DNA from: Deltaproteobacteria bacterium
Lineage (GTDB): Bacteria; Desulfobacterota; Deferrimicrobia; Deferrimicrobiales; Deferrimicrobiaceae
Assembly (NCBI GenBank): GCA_025357175.1
Contig: JANXPS010000261.1
Span: 1 to 11,039 of the forward strand
Length of the DNA: 11,039 nt
Direction of reading: 5' to 3'
In this document: piece by piece, positions 1 to 5,606 of the stretch
How positions within the stretch are numbered: the first letter of the stretch is position 1
Layout of the letters: every line of letters starts with the position of its first letter
The notes under the pieces: generated by a model
Databases searched by the model: none
The model's input: the letters and a program-made list of their open reading frames with translations, nothing else
Told to the model about the DNA's origin: nothing
Program-made: the position numbers and the translations under genes

Positions 1-337
1 CGACCAGCTCCCCGAAGGCATTGGTCTTCACGACATATCCGGATGCGCCCGCCCGAAGAGCCCGCTTCGCATACTGGTTCTCGGGGTACATGCTCAGGAC
101 GAGAACGGGGATGAGGCTTTTCAGCCTCCGCAATTCCTGAAGGATTTCGAGGCCGTTCCGGTCCGGCAGGGAAATGTCGAGCAGCATCAGGTCGTATCCG
201 CCCGCCGCAACCTGCTTCAGCGCATCCTCGCCGGTTCCGGCCTCGCCCGTCACCCGCAGATCCGGCGTCCCCTGCAACAGTTGTACGATCCCCTGGCGCA
301 TGATCTCGTGGTCGTCCACGGCGAGAATGCGGATCAT
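1..337 (-). CDS. NarL/FixJ-type response regulator, receiver domain (C-terminus beyond window edge)
   Basis: The translation begins MIRILAVDDHEIMRQGIVQL and contains the receiver-domain landmarks: the acidic pair in VDDHE (about residues 8-9), the phospho-acceptor aspartate in LMLLDISLPDRNG, a serine in VLSMYPE and the conserved lysine in GYVVKTNAF. The VDDHE..R.G start and ASGYVVK are typical of the NarL/FixJ family, whose members carry a C-terminal LuxR-type helix-turn-helix that would lie beyond position 1. The start ATG at 337 overlaps, as ATGA, the stop codon of a decayed sensor kinase remnant. The gene was therefore once translationally coupled to its kinase and now looks like an orphan. 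The receiver is seen directly; the DNA-binding output domain is inferred from family membership. Confidence 0.9.
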   Translation of the reverse strand, partial: MIRILAVDDHEIMRQGIVQLLQGTPDLRVTGEAGTGEDALKQVAAGGYDLMLLDISLPDRNGLEILQELRRLKSLIPVLVLSMYPENQYAKRALRAGASGYVVKTNAFGELV

Positions 338-453
338 CCCGCATCCTCGGCGGTTCCCGGCGAAATGTGGATCGTCAAAGCTTGTTCCCATGCCCTCTTC
401 CCCCCGATCTCGATCGTCCCCCCGAATGCCCGCACCCGATGCCCGGGAAGAAC
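334..453 (-). pseudogene. Degraded C-terminal remnant of a sensor histidine kinase
   Basis: Reading toward the response regulator start, the frame gives HRVRAFGGTIEI followed later by LTIHISPGT and a TGA that overlaps the regulator ATG. This is the usual C-terminus of a NarL-partner kinase ATPase domain (RVRAFGGTIEI...GTSLTIHI). Between the two matching blocks the frame reads GGKRAWEQA, but the +1 frame reads EEGMGTS, the expected family sequence. That implies one base lost near the G6 run and one gained at the T3 run. A TAG at 454-456 closes the frame upstream, and the exporter gene ends at 545, so there is no room for the rest of the kinase. I read this as a fossil, not a working gene. The assignment rests on about 25 residues plus the ATGA coupling. 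Confidence 0.6.
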
Positions 454-495
454 CTATCGGAAACGAATCGCAATAACTTCAGGGAAGAAATCGGA

Positions 496-509
496 AGGAT
501 CGGTCTACC
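496..509 (-). repeat. 14-bp sequence also present, inverted, at 3062-3075
   Basis: On the minus strand this reads GGTAGACCGATCCT, identical to plus-strand 3062-3075. The two copies lie in opposite orientation just outside the exporter end and in the promoter gap of the alcohol dehydrogenase operon, so they bracket the three-gene unit. A third partial copy (GTAGACCGA) is at 6728-6736. One 14-mer match in a window this size is not far from chance. Confidence 0.35.
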
Positions 510-544
510 TTTCCCACCTTGCCCGGGTCATGCTTCCAAAGGGC

Positions 545-1762
545 CTATTGCGACATCGCTTCGGCTTCGGGGCTTTCCGGCACGGCGGAGGAAGCTCCCT
601 CGGCATTGCGCGCGAGCACGACGGCGGACATCCCCACTGCGGCACAGCCTGCCATGGTCGACACCATCGGCAGGGCGGTTCCGTCGTGGAACATTCCCAC
701 GAATATCCCGGCCGTGGCGCCAAGCCCGTACTGAATCGTCCCCAGGAGCGCCGATGCACTCCCTGCGGTCTTGGCGAAAGGTGTCAGGCCCAGCGCCGTG
801 ACGTTGGGATAGAGCAATCCGGTGGTGCACAGACAGATGAACAGCAAGAGGAGCTGGGCCGGGAATCCGCCGATGCCGGTCGTCACCGCCATGGTCAGCA
901 GGAGTGCCCCGAGCAGATTGACGGCAAAGGTTGCGTGCAGGATCTGCTCGGACGAAAAGCGCCGCAGCAGTTTGCGATTCAGTTGCGACGACGCGATCAG
1001 TCCGACGGCATTGAGTCCGAAGAGGACGCCGAAGCGCTGGGGGGAAATCCCGTTAAGCTCGATGAACAGGTGTGGCGCTCCTGCGATGTAGGAGAAATGG
1101 AAGCCGGCAAGCGCCCCGAGCACAAGGGCGTAATACAGATACTGCCGGTTGCGAAGAAGGCTGCCGTAACCGCTCGCCATCCTGGTAAAGCTGCGTTGAA
1201 TGCGTTTCTCCGGCGGCAAGGATTCGGGCAACCAAGCCCAGGAGGCCCAGAAGGAGAGGAGTCCGAACACGCCCAGGAAGAGAAAAATCCCGCGCCAGCC
1301 CGTGAACAGGAGAAGCTGTCCCCCGGCCAGCGGGGCCAGGATCGGCGCGGCCCCCATCACCAGCATGAGGAGGGAAAACATCCGTGCCGCTTCCGCCGTA
1401 TCGTACAGATCGCGAACGACGGCACGGGAGATGACGATGCTGGCCCCCCCGCCCAACGCCATGACCACCCGCCAGAACAGCAGGCCTTCTCCGGAACGGA
1501 CCAGGGCACAGCCGATCGTGGAAACGATGTACAGCCCCAGCCCGAAGAGGAGCGGACGTTTCCGCCCGAAGCGATCGGCGACCGGTCCATAAAACAGCTG
1601 ACCCAGTGCCGAGCCGAACAGAAAGGCCGACACCGACAGCTGGACCGTGCCCAGCGGGACGCCGAGGTCGCGGGCGATCTGCGGAAAAGCCGGCAGGTAC
1701 ATGTCGATGGACATGGAGTTGAAAGCGGTCAGCGCGCCAAGAATAAGCACCAGCATCACCAT
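545..1762 (-). CDS. Bcr/CflA-type MFS multidrug exporter
   Basis: A 405-residue, strongly hydrophobic protein of the size of a 12-helix drug:proton antiporter of the DHA1 class. Seen in the sequence: SIDMYLPAFP with the helix-1 aspartate (about residue 20), motif A GPVADRFGRKRP (about 59-70) in the loop between helices 2 and 3, an SRAVVRD block (about 112-118) characteristic of the Bcr/CflA group, and a motif C-like region GAAPILAPLAGG (about 137-148) in helix 5. It acts in the inner membrane; the substrate cannot be told from sequence. The ATG at 1762 lies one base after the TGA of the aldo/keto reductase remnant (TGACATG), and no good Shine-Dalgarno sequence is adjacent. Translation may therefore depend on reinitiation after that remnant. 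It is the last gene of the alcohol dehydrogenase unit. Confidence 0.88.
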   Translation of the reverse strand: MVMLVLILGALTAFNSMSIDMYLPAFPQIARDLGVPLGTVQLSVSAFLFGSALGQLFYGPVADRFGRKRPLLFGLGLYIVSTIGCALVRSGEGLLFWRVVMALGGGASIVISRAVVRDLYDTAEAARMFSLLMLVMGAAPILAPLAGGQLLLFTGWRGIFLFLGVFGLLSFWASWAWLPESLPPEKRIQRSFTRMASGYGSLLRNRQYLYYALVLGALAGFHFSYIAGAPHLFIELNGISPQRFGVLFGLNAVGLIASSQLNRKLLRRFSSEQILHATFAVNLLGALLLTMAVTTGIGGFPAQLLLLFICLCTTGLLYPNVTALGLTPFAKTAGSASALLGTIQYGLGATAGIFVGMFHDGTALPMVSTMAGCAAVGMSAVVLARNAEGASSAVPESPEAEAMSQ

Positions 1763-1763
1763 G

Positions 1764-1916
1764 TCATCGCCCGGTCATTTCCAATAGAGCCTCCGGTAGC
1801 CTGGCCCCTTGCATCCTGATTTTTGCGGTGGCCGTATCGATCTCGCGGAGATCATCGGATCCAAGTTCGATGGCCGAAACTTCCAGTCCGCTTCTCCCCG
1901 ATATCCGTTTCTTCAT
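1764..1916 (-). pseudogene. Aldo/keto reductase with a large internal deletion (50 codons left)
   Basis: The short frame starts at an ATG behind a good ribosome binding site (GGGAGGA) and reads MKKRISGRSGLEVSAIELG, the standard N-terminus of an aldo/keto reductase (normally R-x-LG-x-SGL-x-VSxLGLG). It passes directly into SDDLREIDTA, AKIRMQGARLPEA and LLEMTGR-stop, the standard extreme C-terminus of the same family. Family members are about 330 residues, so roughly 280 central residues, including the catalytic Tyr/Lys/His/Asp, are absent; the joint is near 1859 and keeps frame. It sits 22 bp after the alcohol dehydrogenase stop and one base before the exporter ATG. It cannot be an enzyme. It may persist because its translation delivers ribosomes to the exporter start. 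Confidence 0.8.
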
Positions 1917-1938
1917 CGCCGTGTCCTCCCGGATCCCG

Positions 1939-2997
1939 TTACTCCGACTTGAGCGACGCCATGTCGATCGAGAAGCGGTACTTCACGTCGGATTTGAGCA
2001 ACCGCTCGTACGCCTCGTTGACCTTCTGCATCGGGATGACTTCGACGTCGGCTGTGATGCCGTGCTCCCCGCAGAAGTCGAGCATCTCCTGCGTCTCGGC
2101 GATGCCGCCGATGATCGAGCCGGAGAGGCTGCGGCGTCCGAACAGGAGGGCGAAAGCGGAGACGGGGAAGGGCTTCTCCGGCGCCCCGACGAGCGTGAGG
2201 TTTCCGTCGCGCCCGAGCATGCCGATGTACGCGTTGACGTCGTGGTCGGCGGCAATGGTGTCGAGGATGAAGTGGAACGTGCCGGCGTGGCGCGCCATCT
2301 CGTCCGCGTCGGTGGAAACAACGACTTCGTGGGCTCCGAGGAGGAGGGCATCCGCCTTCTTCCGGGGCGAGGTGGTGAAGACCACGACTTGCGCCCCGAA
2401 GGCGCGGGCGAACTTGACGCCCATGTGGCCAAGTCCGCCGAGGCCGGCGATGCCCACCTTTTTCCCCTCGAGATTGCCCCAGCGGCGCATGGGCGAGTAC
2501 GTCGTGATCCCGGCGCACAAAAGCGGCGCGACGCCGGCGAGCTCGAGGTTTTCCGGAACGCGAAGCACGAAATGCTCGTCCACGACGATGCTTTCCGAGT
2601 AGCCGCCGTAGGTGACGCCGCCCATGTGCTTGTCCGGAGAGTTGAAGGTGAGTGTCTGGTTCGGGCAGAGCTGCTCGAGCCCGTCCTTGCAATTGGGGCA
2701 GCTGTGGTCGGAATCGACCAGGCAGCCGACTCCCACCAGATCGCCCTGCTTGAAGCGGGTGACCGCCGGACCGACGGAGGCGACACGGCCGACGATCTCG
2801 TGACCGGGAACGCACGGGTAGACGGTGGGCATCACGCTCGCCCATTCGTTGCGGACGGTATGGAGGTCGGAGTGGCAGATGCCGCAGTAAAGGATCTCGA
2901 TCGCGACGTCGGTCGGCATCGTGTCGCGCCGCGGAATTTTCGCGGAGGCGAGCGGCGAGTCTGCGCTGGCTGCGGAGTAGGCTTTCGCGTGGTACAT
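1939..2997 (-). CDS. Zinc-dependent NAD(P)H alcohol/aldehyde dehydrogenase, YahK/cinnamyl-alcohol type
   Basis: A 352-residue medium-chain dehydrogenase, full length for the family, closely resembling E. coli YahK. Catalytic zinc ligands are visible as C41 in YCGICHSD and H66-E67 in PGHE. The structural-zinc lobe reads CLVDSDHSCPNC...LC: C100, C103 and C111 are present, but the usual first cysteine is Asp97. The Rossmann motif is GLGGLGHMG. The stretch after it, VVVFTTS, ends in Thr-Thr-Ser rather than an acidic residue, which favours NADPH. The expected role is reversible reduction of aldehydes to alcohols in the cytoplasm. The start is set by AAGGAG at 3003-3008, five bases before the ATG. 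The gene is divergent from an AraC-family regulator across 164 bp and heads an operon with the aldo/keto reductase remnant and MFS exporter. Confidence 0.93.
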   Translation of the reverse strand: MYHAKAYSAASADSPLASAKIPRRDTMPTDVAIEILYCGICHSDLHTVRNEWASVMPTVYPCVPGHEIVGRVASVGPAVTRFKQGDLVGVGCLVDSDHSCPNCKDGLEQLCPNQTLTFNSPDKHMGGVTYGGYSESIVVDEHFVLRVPENLELAGVAPLLCAGITTYSPMRRWGNLEGKKVGIAGLGGLGHMGVKFARAFGAQVVVFTTSPRKKADALLLGAHEVVVSTDADEMARHAGTFHFILDTIAADHDVNAYIGMLGRDGNLTLVGAPEKPFPVSAFALLFGRRSLSGSIIGGIAETQEMLDFCGEHGITADVEVIPMQKVNEAYERLLKSDVKYRFSIDMASLKSE

Positions 2998-3161
2998 GGT
3001 GGCTCCTTTTCAATTGGACTTCTTTCGATGGTTCCATTGTTCTCCCGAACCAGGGGGAACCGGTAGACCGATCCTGTCGAATTCTTGCCCGATCCGTCGG
3101 ATCGCCAGACAGTTGTTGTCCCATCTGAAAGGGTCGGGTAGCATGGAAGCAGGAGGAAGAC
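2998..3161. promoter_or_regulatory. Divergent control region between the alcohol dehydrogenase and AraC-family genes
   Basis: This 164-bp gap must hold both promoters. It contains a 15-bp perfect palindrome (7-bp arms around one base) at 3090-3104, CGATCCGTCGGATCG, and a GGTTCC/GGAACC inverted pair at 3030-3035 and 3056-3061. A weak sigma70-like pair for the plus-strand gene is TTGTCC (3116-3121) and TAGCAT (3139-3144), 17 bp apart with four of six matches in each hexamer. The plus-strand ribosome site AGGAGG (3151-3156) lies five bases before the ATG. I see no convincing minus-strand -35/-10 pair, which would fit an activator-dependent promoter. AraC-family sites are more often direct repeats than palindromes, so the operator assignment is weak. 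Confidence 0.5.
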
Positions 3162-4106
3162 ATGAAACCAATCAATAAAACTGCGGATAACACGATAGCT
3201 GGGCTGGATGGGGTTGTGGCGGCCATGGGGCGGCGAATTGCCCGATTAACCGAAGCCGGCGAGCTCTTTACAACCGCAATCCCGGGGCTGTCGCTGTATC
3301 GCCGGGAGGAGCCGACCGGGCCGATCAGCGGCATGTACGAGCCGAGCATCTGCATGGTCGCGCAGCGATCCAAGCGGGTGCTGCTCGGGGATGAAAGCTA
3401 CGTGTACGATGCCCGCCATTATCTCATCACGACCGTGCACCTCCCCACGACCGTGCAGATCGTCGAGGCCAGCCGCGAGAAGCCCTACCTCGGGCTCCGG
3501 CTGATACTCGACCCGCGAGAAATCTCGCAGATGATGGCGGACAGCAACCTTCCCCCGCCGCGCACGCAGCAGTCGAGCCGCGGCATGGCGGTCGGCCTTG
3601 TGACGATCCCCTTGATTGACGCCTTCCGGAGGTTGATCGACCTGCTCGAAGAGCCGCAGGACATCCCGATCCTTTCTCCGGTCATCCAGCGGGAAATCCT
3701 GTATCGGCTGCTCGTGGGCGACCAGGGGATGCGTCTTCGCCAGATCGCATCGACGGGGAGCCAGAGCCACCATATGGCGCGGGCGATCGACTGGCTCAAG
3801 AGCAATTACGCGCGTGCGCTGCGCATCGACGATCTCGCGGAAAAGGCGAGCATGAGCCCTTCGACGTTCCATCATCACTTCCGCTCGATGACGGCGCTGA
3901 GCCCGCTGCAGTTTCAGAAGCAGCTTCGCCTGCAGGAAGCCCGTCGCCTGATGCTGACGGATCAGATGGATGCCGCGACCGCGGCGTTCGAGGTGGGATA
4001 CGAGAGCCCTTCGCAGTTCAGCCGCGAATACAGCCGCCAGTTCGGCGCTCCGCCGCTACGCGACGTCAACACCCTGCGCGGGACGACAGCCGCAAAGGCG
4101 GGGTAG
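3162..4106 (+). CDS. AraC-family transcriptional regulator (YqhC-like architecture)
   Basis: A 314-residue protein with an N-terminal AraC_N-type sensor region (about residues 30-190, with IPGLSLYRREEPTGP and EPSICMVAQRSKRVLLGD) and a C-terminal double helix-turn-helix (about 204-306). The latter shows LRIDDLAEKASMSPSTFHHHF for the first HTH and AATAAFEVGYESPSQFSREY for the second, the classical AraC/XylS signature. The AraC_N type with long spacer matches E. coli YqhC, which is known to activate a neighbouring aldehyde reductase and aldo/keto reductase operon. Here the divergent neighbours are an alcohol dehydrogenase and a former aldo/keto reductase, so control of that operon in response to aldehydes is a reasonable inference. 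The start is fixed by AGGAGG five bases upstream. It is the only plus-strand gene in the window. Confidence 0.92.
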   Translation: MKPINKTADNTIAGLDGVVAAMGRRIARLTEAGELFTTAIPGLSLYRREEPTGPISGMYEPSICMVAQRSKRVLLGDESYVYDARHYLITTVHLPTTVQIVEASREKPYLGLRLILDPREISQMMADSNLPPPRTQQSSRGMAVGLVTIPLIDAFRRLIDLLEEPQDIPILSPVIQREILYRLLVGDQGMRLRQIASTGSQSHHMARAIDWLKSNYARALRIDDLAEKASMSPSTFHHHFRSMTALSPLQFQKQLRLQEARRLMLTDQMDAATAAFEVGYESPSQFSREYSRQFGAPPLRDVNTLRGTTAAKAG

Positions 4107-4132
4107 GCGGAAAGCGCGCGAGGACCTCGGGG

Positions 4133-4510
4133 CTAGAGCTTCCGAAGCCAGCGGTAGAAGGGGGCGAGTTGCGCGAAACCGGCGGACAGTTCATCAACGA
4201 GCGCCCGGTCATACAGGCAGTCGTCGATCGGGCGGCTGCATACCAGGTACAGATTCTTCCGCTGGTACCACGAGGACAGCTCCTGCGACAACCCGGTCCG
4301 CATCGGGCGCACGTACGATTCCCCTTCCACGACGAATCGGTCCTGTCCTTTCAGAAACGCAACAGCTCTACGAAAAGCCGATGGATTGGTGTCGATCGCG
4401 TTCCGCATCGCGTCCATGGTGCCGCGTGAAGCCGCGTAGTAGCCCATGCCATAACGGTAGCCGTCGGCGAAGATTTCGAAGAAGAAGACCGGGGTATCCG
4501 GTTTTGTCAC
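4133..4510 (-). pseudogene. N-truncated DUF2461-family protein (C-terminal half)
   Basis: From a possible GTG at 4510 the frame gives DTPVFFFEIFADGYRYGMGYY, SRGTMDAMRNAIDTNP, FVVEGESYVRP, SSWYQRKNLYLVC and a C-terminus in FAQLAPFYRWLRKL. These are the conserved C-terminal blocks of DUF2461 proteins, whose function is unknown. Members are about 220 residues, so roughly the first 95 are missing. The frame continues open to 4642, but upstream of 4510 its translation does not look like the family and it overlaps the toxin gene in another frame. Similarity begins within about 15 bp of the toxin stop codon at 4521, so the toxin-antitoxin module appears to have replaced the front of this gene. No ribosome binding site is visible at the GTG. 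A short functional protein is possible but unlikely. Confidence 0.7.
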
Positions 4511-4520
4511 GCAATTCGTG

Positions 4521-4850
4521 TCACCGCCAGCGGAAGCGGTTCTGCCCCCCGATGCGGATGTTGAGCAGGACGACCGGTTCCTTCGGGTCGGGAGGGATCC
4601 AGTAAAGCACGAGGAAGTCGCGGGCGCCGGCGTCGAGCACATACTCCCGGACCGTCACCGCCTTCCCCCCGATCGTCCGGCGGCGCGCCCGGGCGGCCTC
4701 CTCGAACTGTCCGATCGTGGAGACCATCCCCCGGTAACTTTCGTGCAACCGCTCGATGAAGCGAACCGCTCCGCGCGCGGCGTAGTCGGCGAGGAACTGC
4801 CCCAACCGCTCCGCGAACAGCGGCGTCGCAACGACCTGCCGACGCTTCAC
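4521..4850 (-). CDS. ParE/RelE-superfamily toxin
   Basis: The 109-residue protein begins at a GTG that overlaps the antitoxin stop as GTGA. This start was chosen over the longer open frame to 4964 because that extension runs antiparallel to nothing recognisable and overlaps the antitoxin in another frame. The C-terminal half shows the ParE/RelE beta-sheet pattern: VREYVLDAGARDFLVLYWI, then EPVVLLNIRIGGQNRFRWR-stop, with several basic residues at the end. The N-terminal half (FAERLGQFLADYAARGAVRF) is helical. The family includes mRNA interferases (RelE) and gyrase inhibitors (ParE); which activity applies here cannot be told. Overlap with an upstream RHH antitoxin supports the assignment. It seems intact, unlike the genes on either side. 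Confidence 0.75.
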   Translation of the reverse strand: MKRRQVVATPLFAERLGQFLADYAARGAVRFIERLHESYRGMVSTIGQFEEAARARRRTIGGKAVTVREYVLDAGARDFLVLYWIPPDPKEPVVLLNIRIGGQNRFRWR

Positions 4851-5131
4851 TTCTTGCGGTGTGAGGCCGACGCGGCGCGGCGCGCCTTTTCCCCAGCTTC
4901 CGTGAACAGCGCCTCGATCCCATGGCCTTCCACGCGCTCCCCGGTCATTTGGTACGCCTCCCACGCAACGAACGCCTCGTCCTCGAAGCGGACATCGGCC
5001 TCCGCGGCGTCAAGCGCCGGTGTCCCCACGGTCTCGAGGACTGCAGACATCGGCCGTCCGGTGCTCCGTGCGACCCGCTCGAGGCGCTCTGCGAACTCGT
5101 CGCTGACGCGCAGATTCAACTGTCGGCTCAT
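4847..5131 (-). CDS. Ribbon-helix-helix (CopG/ParD-like) antitoxin
   Basis: A 94-residue protein starting MSRQLNLRVSDEFAERLERV. The strand QLNLRV followed by two helices and ARSTGRPMSAVLE is the ribbon-helix-helix DNA-binding pattern; the acidic C-terminal part (AADVRFEDEAFVAWEAYQM) would wrap the toxin. The ATG at 5131 is chosen over an in-frame ATG at 5152 because AAGGAGGT (5138-5145) lies six bases before it. Its stop overlaps the toxin's GTG start, giving the usual antitoxin-then-toxin order. Its own ATG overlaps, as ATGA, the stop of a truncated MazG-like frame. Antitoxins of this type repress their own promoter, and a repeat cluster immediately upstream is a suitable operator. Confidence 0.8.
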   Translation of the reverse strand: MSRQLNLRVSDEFAERLERVARSTGRPMSAVLETVGTPALDAAEADVRFEDEAFVAWEAYQMTGERVEGHGIEALFTEAGEKARRAASASHRKK

Positions 5132-5274
5132 GAGACTACCTCCTTGTAGCACATGCTATCACATGCCGGCGAGAGTCCGAGGGCGAGGTCCTTGGCGTTG
5201 TGGAATTGGGCCCAGTTCCGCTGGTCCCGAAACTCGACGATCCGGGCGATCACTTCATCCAAGAGGATTGTCAT
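5128..5274 (-). pseudogene. C-truncated MazG-like nucleotide pyrophosphohydrolase remnant
   Basis: From the ATG at 5274, behind a GAGG, the frame reads MTILLDEVIARIVEFRDQRN then WAQFHNAKDLALGLS. This is the start of small MazG/dCTPase-type pyrophosphohydrolases, which hydrolyse noncanonical NTPs (typically ...FRDERDWxQFHxPKDLAxSLSIEAAELLE). After LALGLS (about 5170) similarity stops. The remaining codons PACDSMCYKEVVS are simply the promoter and ribosome site of the RHH antitoxin read as protein, ending in a TGA that overlaps the antitoxin ATG. The catalytic ExxE helices are absent, so the 48-residue product cannot be an enzyme. It lies six bases after the stop of the TumA-like remnant. Confidence 0.72.
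5147..5166 (-). promoter_or_regulatory. Candidate operator of the RHH antitoxin
   Basis: The plus strand reads TAGCACATGCTA (5147-5158), a 12-bp inverted repeat with TAGCA/TGCTA arms. Overlapping it is a direct repeat of CACATGC at 5150-5156 and 5160-5166, ten base pairs apart, about one helical turn. It lies just upstream of the antitoxin ribosome site. RHH repressors commonly bind short repeats one turn apart, so this fits autoregulation. It also marks the place where similarity to MazG stops, as expected if the module arrived with its own promoter. Confidence 0.5.
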
Positions 5275-5280
5275 GGATCC

Positions 5281-5507
5281 TCACGCTGCCCGGACCGTGA
5301 AATCCACGTGAATCTCGTCGAAGGGAAAGACGATCTTCCCGTCATCGGTCTTTCGCAGGAAACCGGCGATCAGCAGGGAATGGACATCGGCATGGACAGC
5401 CTTGACGGCCCGCTCCATGCGCCTGGCCACCTCGCGAATGGCGACCGGGCCGGCCCCGGTCATGACCTTGAGAAGATCCCAGCGACGCCCAGCGTCACTC
5501 GGCTCAT
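5281..5507 (-). pseudogene. TumA-like (HVO_A0114-family) antitoxin with internal deletion and frameshift
   Basis: The C-terminal part is clear: RRWDLLKVMTGAGPVAIREV, then RAVKAVHADVHSLLIAGFL and KIVFPFDEIHVDFTVRAA-stop. This is the winged-helix region of the antitoxin family paired with TumE/DUF6516 toxins. Members normally have about 45 more residues between an N-terminal strand and RWDLL. Here an ATG at 5507, behind GGAGGAGACCGAG, gives MSRVTLG, a native-looking start, which then jumps into the wrong frame. From that ATG translation would end after 15 codons. So the N-terminal segment has been deleted with a frame change at about 5486; CGCTGGG occurs twice around the joint. An uninterrupted longer frame reaches 5673, but upstream of the joint it does not resemble the family. 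Confidence 0.72.
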
Positions 5508-5599
5508 CTCGGTCTCCTCCACCTGCCGACTTCCCGCCAGGAATCTTCCAGAAGCGTTTCCGGGGCAGGAAGCTCTCCCTGGAAATCGTCTCCGGGTTT
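5504..5599 (-). pseudogene. Probable C-terminal remnant of a TumE/DUF6516-like toxin
   Basis: The 31-codon open stretch ends GELPAPETLLEDSWREVGRW and a short arginine-rich tail, with a TGA overlapping the TumA-like ATG as ATGA. TumE-type toxins often end with a helix of the form (E)xLLEDFWxEVExW, and the toxin gene lies immediately upstream of and overlaps its antitoxin, so both sequence and position fit. A TAA at 5600-5602 closes the frame upstream, and the NERD gene ends at 5607, leaving no room for the rest. The match is only about 18 residues, so the identification is moderate. Confidence 0.45.
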
Positions 5600-5606
5600 T
5601 TATAAA

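Noticed and set aside
457..544. Further gene remnant between the kinase scrap and the exporter stop
   Set aside because: Stops in all minus-strand frames and no recognisable peptide; nothing supportable there beyond the 14-bp repeat.
281..1819. Long plus-strand reading frame (512 codons) opposite the MFS exporter
   Set aside because: It is low-complexity, rich in Arg/Gly/Gln/Glu/His, with no recognisable domain, and lies antisense to a clear transporter. It is the usual GC-rich shadow.
1913..3373. 486-codon minus-strand frame overlapping the alcohol dehydrogenase
   Set aside because: Arg-rich out-of-frame shadow; the overlapping 352-residue frame carries all dehydrogenase motifs and has a proper ribosome site.
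4511..4642. Longer start for the DUF2461 frame, and the 4964 start for the toxin
   Set aside because: Both extensions read through neighbouring genes in the wrong frame and give Ser/Arg-rich sequence unlike either family.
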